The position numbers were made by a program, and so were the translations under genes. From an uncultured Megasphaera sp. (lineage in GTDB: Bacteria > Bacillota > Negativicutes > Veillonellales > Megasphaeraceae), in NCBI GenBank assembly GCA_900540735.1, contig UQHB01000058.1, positions 1 to 10,160 of the forward strand: a stretch of DNA of 10,160 bases. Direction: 5' to 3'. Position 1 is the first letter of the stretch. Each line of letters opens with the position of its first letter. This document shows positions 6,686-10,160 of this stretch, piece by piece. The notes under the pieces are model-generated. The model saw only the letters and a list, made by a program, of their open reading frames with translations. It did not search any database and had not been told where the DNA came from.

Positions 6686-7703
6686 GTTTGATCATATTAG
6701 CAAGACGTACAACGTCAAAAAACAAGCAGTCCACGCCTTGCAGGACGTGTCCCTCACCGTCAATGACGGTGATATTTTCGGCATCATCGGCTTTAGTGGT
6801 GCCGGTAAATCGACGCTTATCCGCATGGTCAATGCCCTCGAAGTACCGACGAAAGGGCATGTAGAAATTGATGGCCAAAACATTAATGCCTTGTCGTTTT
6901 CAGAACTGCGGAAAGTACGGAAGAAAATCGGCATGGTTTTCCAGCAATTTAACTTGCTCAACTCGAAGACTGTCTTCGATAACGTCGCTATTCCTATGAT
7001 TTTAAATAAGGAACCGAAAGAAAAAATCGAAGCACGCGTAAAAGAACTCTTAGACTTCGTTGAACTTGCCGATAAAGCCAATGTCTATCCGACGCAGCTC
7101 TCAGGGGGCCAGAAACAGCGTGTAGGTATTGCGAGAGCCTTGGCGACGAATCCGTCTATTCTCCTTTGTGATGAAGCGACGAGTGCCCTCGACCCAGATA
7201 CGACCGATGCTATTTTAAATTTGCTCCAGCGCATTAATAAAGAATTGAACATTACGATTCTCTTCGTAACGCACGAAATCCACGTTATTCAGCGGATTTG
7301 CAACCGCGTTGCCGTCATGGAACAAGGGCACCTCGTCGAAACGGGCTCGGTCCTCGATGTCTTTAGTAATCCAAAAGAAGCCATGACGAAACGCTTCGTC
7401 CAGACTGTTATTCCCGATAAAATCCCGGAAAATATTATTGAAGATTTGCATAAAGACACGCGTAACTACAAACTCGTCAAGATTCGCTTCCTTGGCAGTG
7501 ATGCCAAAAAGAGCAGCTTGTGCTACATCAATAAGCATTTTGATGTCGAAACGAACGTCCTCTTTGCGTCGGTTACGCAGCTCCAGCAGACCGTCCTCGG
7601 GATTTTCATCATTCAAATCGTCGGCGACCAAGCCGATATTGATAAAGTCATATCCTTTATTGAAACACAAAACGTACAGTGGCAGGAGGTAAGCATATGT
7701 TAG
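6678..7703 (+). CDS. metN: Methionine-type (MUT family) ABC transporter ATP-binding protein MetN
   Basis: This 341-residue cytoplasmic ATPase energises the MetI-type permease encoded next. It has Walker A GFSGAGKST (38-46), a Q-loop VFQQF (Gln89/90), signature LSGGQ (141-145), Walker B ILLCDE (161-166) and switch His199. Beyond the ATPase domain, residues from about 265 to the end form a NIL/ACT-like C-terminal domain. In E. coli MetN this domain binds the transported amino acid and shuts the transporter down (trans-inhibition). The start ATG lies eight bases inside the preceding gene, with AAGGA (6668-6672) upstream, and the stop overlaps the metI start by seven bases. Homology points to methionine, but the leader points to cysteine, so the substrate should be treated as open. 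Confidence 0.92.
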   Translation: MIKFDHISKTYNVKKQAVHALQDVSLTVNDGDIFGIIGFSGAGKSTLIRMVNALEVPTKGHVEIDGQNINALSFSELRKVRKKIGMVFQQFNLLNSKTVFDNVAIPMILNKEPKEKIEARVKELLDFVELADKANVYPTQLSGGQKQRVGIARALATNPSILLCDEATSALDPDTTDAILNLLQRINKELNITILFVTHEIHVIQRICNRVAVMEQGHLVETGSVLDVFSNPKEAMTKRFVQTVIPDKIPENIIEDLHKDTRNYKLVKIRFLGSDAKKSSLCYINKHFDVETNVLFASVTQLQQTVLGIFIIQIVGDQADIDKVISFIETQNVQWQEVSIC

Positions 7704-8356
7704 AATTAGGCGTACCAGCGTCACAACTCATTTTGGCAGCAGAACAGACCTTGTACATGGTCTTCGTATCCCTCGTCATTGGGACGGTCATTGCCATCGT
7801 CTTATCTGTGACGCTCGTCTTAACCAATCCGACCGGGATTTTGCATAATCCCATCGTCTATGCCGTAGTCAATACGGTAGTCAATATTATTCGTAGTATT
7901 CCCTTTATCATTTTAATGGTCTTTATTTTGCCGCTGACGAAGATGCTCGTCGGCACCCGGATTGGGACGACTGCAGCCCTTGTGCCGCTCGTCGTCTTTA
8001 TTGCGCCGTACTTGACTCGGCTCTTTGAAAACTCTATTCTCGAAGTCAATCGCGGCATTATTGAAGCTGCTCAGTCCATGGGTGCGTCGTACTTTGAAAT
8101 CGTCTGGTATTTCTTATTGCCAGAAGCGAAAGGCTCTCTTATCCTTTCCGTTACGACTGGGACTATCGGCCTTATTGGTGCGACTGCCATGGCTGGTGCT
8201 ATCGGTGCCGGTGGTGTCGGTGACCTGGCCTTGACCTATGGGTACGAACGGATGAATTTCCCGCTCATGCTCTTTACAGTCGTCATTCTCGTCATTTTCG
8301 TCCAAATCATTCAATCTATTGGTAACCATTTCTCCGCCAAAGTGCGGGGACATTAG
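7697..8356 (+). CDS. metI: Methionine-type ABC transporter permease MetI
   Basis: This 219-residue inner-membrane permease has about five membrane segments and forms a homodimeric channel with MetN. The cytoplasmic coupling loop is clear at EAAQSMGASYFEIVWYFLLP (residues 123-142), the classic EAA motif. NIIRSIPFIILM and GAIGAGGVGDLA are typical of the MetI family. The ATG at 7697 is preferred over an upstream GTG at 7679, because AGGAGG (7684-7689) lies seven bases before the ATG and would be inside the longer reading frame. The length is normal for the family. A 33-base gap with its own strong ribosome binding site separates it from metQ. Confidence 0.93.
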   Translation: MLELGVPASQLILAAEQTLYMVFVSLVIGTVIAIVLSVTLVLTNPTGILHNPIVYAVVNTVVNIIRSIPFIILMVFILPLTKMLVGTRIGTTAALVPLVVFIAPYLTRLFENSILEVNRGIIEAAQSMGASYFEIVWYFLLPEAKGSLILSVTTGTIGLIGATAMAGAIGAGGVGDLALTYGYERMNFPLMLFTVVILVIFVQIIQSIGNHFSAKVRGH

Positions 8357-8389
8357 GTATATATTTTTTCTCAGGGAGGATGTTGCATT

Positions 8390-9220
8390 ATGAAATGGAA
8401 AAAATTAGGGATTCTCATGTTAACCGTTGTCGTTGGCACTGCCTTTTTAGCCGGTTGCGGCAGCAGCTCTGATACAAGTTCGAAAAAAGAATTGACTTAC
8501 AGTAAGTCCCAAGGGCCATACTCGGATTTGTTTGAAAAAGGTGTTAAACCGATTCTCGAAAAAAAAGGCTATACCTTCGTTGGTAAAGACATGTCTGACC
8601 TCTTGCAGGCTGACGTAGCCTTAAATGATGGCGAAGTAGACTTCAACGTCGAACAGCATACGGCCTACATGAATGACTTCAATAAAAAACAAAACGGTCA
8701 TTTAGCCGCTATTACACCGATTCCGACTGTTCTTGCCGGTATCTATCCGGGCGCAAAAAGCAATTTGAGCCAAGTTGCTGACGGCGATACGGTCGCTGTA
8801 CCGAATGATGTGGCTAATACAGCTCGTGCGTATGCATTACTCCAGAAAATTGGCTGGATTAAACTCGACCCGAGCAAAGATATTACGAAAGTAACACAGC
8901 AAGATATCATCGAAAATCCTCATCATTTACAATTCACCGAAATGAAATCCTTGAATATCCCGGCTGTACGCGGTGACTTTGCATACATCGTCATCACTGG
9001 CTCTATTGTCTATAACGCGAAGATTGATCCGAAGACGGCTCTGGCCACAGAAGATATCGTACCGGATATGCTCCTCCAGGTTGTCGTAGAAGATAAGAAT
9101 AAAGATACACAGTGGGCGAAAGACTTAGCAGCTGCGTATAATTCGGATGAATTCAAACAGTACATGAAAGAACACAATGATGGTTTGTGGTATGTACCGA
9201 GCGATAAAGATAAAAAATAA
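8390..9220 (+). CDS. metQ: MetQ/NlpA-family substrate-binding lipoprotein, divergent ligand site
   Basis: This 276-residue lipoprotein would deliver substrate to the MetNI transporter. The signal peptide ends in lipobox L20-A21-G22-C23. The mature protein keeps family blocks such as GPYSDLFEKGVKPILEKKGY (42-61), VPND (137-140) and ARAYALLQ (145-152), whose Arg corresponds to the carboxylate-binding Arg of MetQ. Two pocket regions differ from canonical MetQ as I remember it. The FQH-PY block is VEQHTAYM (88-95 approx.), with Glu in place of the aromatic residue. The Asn-containing INxN block appears as ITGS (202-205). AGGGAGGA (8373-8380) precedes the ATG by nine bases. The gene ends the operon. 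Ligand is uncertain: methionine by name, cyst(e)ine or a derivative by leader and pocket changes. Confidence 0.9.
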   Translation: MKWKKLGILMLTVVVGTAFLAGCGSSSDTSSKKELTYSKSQGPYSDLFEKGVKPILEKKGYTFVGKDMSDLLQADVALNDGEVDFNVEQHTAYMNDFNKKQNGHLAAITPIPTVLAGIYPGAKSNLSQVADGDTVAVPNDVANTARAYALLQKIGWIKLDPSKDITKVTQQDIIENPHHLQFTEMKSLNIPAVRGDFAYIVITGSIVYNAKIDPKTALATEDIVPDMLLQVVVEDKNKDTQWAKDLAAAYNSDEFKQYMKEHNDGLWYVPSDKDKK

Positions 9221-9237
9221 GGTCTTGTCGTAACCAT

Positions 9238-9275
9238 AAAAAAGAGTTCCTGTCGTTTGGCAGGAACTCTTTTTT
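9238..9275. terminator. Strong bidirectional intrinsic terminator
   Basis: AAAAAAGAGTTCCTG (9238-9252) pairs perfectly with CAGGAACTCTTTTTT (9261-9275) around an eight-base loop. On the plus strand it has a run of six T after the stem. Read from the other side, the A-run gives an equivalent U-tract. It lies 17 bases after the metQ stop and 11 bases beyond the stop of the convergent minus-strand gene, so it can serve both transcripts. Confidence 0.93.
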
Positions 9276-9286
9276 CGTGTGAACGA

Positions 9287-10072
9287 TTATTGATAGTCTG
9301 GGATGTGGTGTTCTTTGGCGATGGCTTTGAGTTGTGGAATAGAATATTGTGTCACCTTGGCAATTACGTCATAGCCCAAACGATTTTGCAACATGCGAAT
9401 GAGTATATCCATTCGTTCTTGCTGTCTCGTACGTTCTTCACGGCGTTGGATTTCCATTTCTAATGTCATATACTCTAACCTCACATTCTCGCTTAATTTT
9501 ATGTTGCGTACTTCTTTGTCAATTTCCTCGACAAAGGTGCCCTCAACCTTTGTTGTATTAATATATTGTAAAAAAGCGGCTATATCTGGGTCAATACCGA
9601 CCGTATTACCTTTACTATTTAAAAAGACTTTTGTAGCCCCATCTCCAAGAGATACGTCATCTATTTGGTGACATTGATTGGTAAAGGTATATATCGGAAG
9701 GCCCCGTTTAAAGACATCAAATGTACAAATAAAAATAATATATGAATCATTTAGCTTATCATAGGTCTGGCCTTTTTCGAGCAAATCCATATCCATTAAG
9801 GCCTGATAATAACGAGTTCTCTTGGCAAGTTCTCCATCTTTCCCTTCTGTGACTTGGCATTCAATATCATAGGCTCGGCCAGTATCGTCAATGACATACA
9901 CATCCAGGCGAATACTTTTTGCATCAAATCGAGCATCAATGGTTTTCTCCGTTAATGGGAAATTAATGTGTGTAATCGTAATGCCTAGGATTTTTTCAAT
10001 CAAGTGTTTGCATAGCCTGGTGTTACGCATGACCTTCTGAAATAAAAAAAATGTTTTGTATCGTAAGCTCAT
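9287..10072 (-). CDS. Rpn-family recombination-promoting nuclease / PD-(D/E)XK putative transposase, 5' end frameshifted
   Basis: This 261-residue reading frame resembles the Rpn / PD-(D/E)XK nuclease-family transposase group (Transposase_31/PDDEXK_2 type). Members promote recombination or cleave DNA in E. coli; many copies elsewhere are unassigned. The nuclease core is visible as RLDVYV (55-60, Asp57) and DIECQ (69-73, Glu71 and Gln73 of the ExQ form), followed by RTRYYQALMD (85-94). The C-terminal third has a charged helix (MEIQRREERTRQQERMD), then LGYDVIAKVTQYSIPQLKAIA, a tail typical of this family. The in-frame ATG at 10072 has no good ribosome binding site, and its first eight residues do not look like the family. 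The natural start is probably 10094, out of frame across an eight-base homopolymer. The gene is more AT-rich than its neighbours, consistent with accessory DNA. Confidence 0.8.
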   Translation of the reverse strand: MSLRYKTFFLFQKVMRNTRLCKHLIEKILGITITHINFPLTEKTIDARFDAKSIRLDVYVIDDTGRAYDIECQVTEGKDGELAKRTRYYQALMDMDLLEKGQTYDKLNDSYIIFICTFDVFKRGLPIYTFTNQCHQIDDVSLGDGATKVFLNSKGNTVGIDPDIAAFLQYINTTKVEGTFVEEIDKEVRNIKLSENVRLEYMTLEMEIQRREERTRQQERMDILIRMLQNRLGYDVIAKVTQYSIPQLKAIAKEHHIPDYQ

Positions 10073-10094
10073 CGAAATCAGGGATACGGTACAT
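10023..10094 (-). other. Out-of-frame N-terminal segment of the Rpn-family gene
   Basis: On the minus strand an ATG at 10094, preceded seven bases upstream by GAGG within GAGGAAG (10105-10099), opens a 23-codon frame. It reads MYRIPDFDELTIQN before hitting the homopolymer, then stops at 10023. That N terminus is what this nuclease family usually has (xxLTIQ(N/D)DFxFxKVM). Removing one base from the eight-A run (plus strand 10044-10051) joins it to FLFQKVMRN in the main frame and gives a protein of about 268 residues. The gene is therefore a frameshifted copy, a phase-variable or slippage-decoded gene, or carries a sequencing error. Confidence 0.75.
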
Positions 10095-10160
10095 TTTTCT
10101 TCCTCGGGTATGTCAAGTATTTTGTGTAAATAGTTTGTGATTTACGTGTCGTACTGTCGC

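Noticed and set aside
7679..7696. GTG start for metI
   Set aside because: AGGAGG would then be inside the coding sequence; the ATG at 7697 is seven bases from it and gives a normal MetI N terminus.
9257..9671. Plus-strand open frames opposite the Rpn-family gene
   Set aside because: They overlap the terminator or are antisense to the nuclease gene, lack ribosome binding sites and resemble nothing recognisable.
10095..10160. TTGACA on the minus strand upstream of the Rpn gene as its promoter
   Set aside because: At 17-base spacing the -10 position would fall on or after the start codon and no TATAAT-like hexamer is there, so the promoter probably lies elsewhere or outside the window.

Overview
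The window looks chromosomal, from a low-to-mid GC Bacillota. Supporting signs are strong AGGAGG-type ribosome binding sites, T-box riboswitches, lipoprotein-type solute-binding proteins and compact operons. The style of the transport genes would fit an anaerobic amino-acid user such as a member of the Negativicutes, but I cannot fix the taxon from this sequence.

Layout. Bases 1-~54 are the 3' end of a 5S rRNA, followed by an intrinsic terminator (61-93) that closes an rRNA operon. An AT-rich gap (94-323) has no gene and carries a small cluster of inverted and direct repeats. A near-consensus promoter (324-351) then drives a T-box leader (about 358-620), best read as isoleucine-specific. It controls a complete branched-chain amino-acid ABC transporter operon, livJ-livH-livM-livG-livF (688-5191).

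A second intergenic region (5192-5533) carries another T-box leader with its own terminator. It controls four genes: an M20-family amidohydrolase, a MetN-type ATPase, a MetI-type permease and a MetQ/NlpA-type lipoprotein (5534-9220). The cassette ends at a strong bidirectional terminator (9238-9275). On the minus strand, convergent with it, lies an Rpn/PD-(D/E)XK transposase-family nuclease gene whose first codons are out of frame across an 8-base homopolymer.

How the parts work together. Both operons import amino acids or their derivatives and are switched on when the matching tRNA is uncharged. By homology the second operon would be called methionine uptake. However, its T-box antiterminator reads UGGA, which pairs with a U73 tRNA, and its specifier is best read as UGC, so cysteine is more likely than methionine as the sensed amino acid. 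The binding protein also departs from canonical MetQ at ligand-pocket motifs. Together with the amidohydrolase, this suggests a cyst(e)ine or N-acyl/S-substituted sulfur amino-acid scavenging system. I see no new defence or mobile system; the most interesting points are this regulatory reassignment and the frameshifted Rpn gene.
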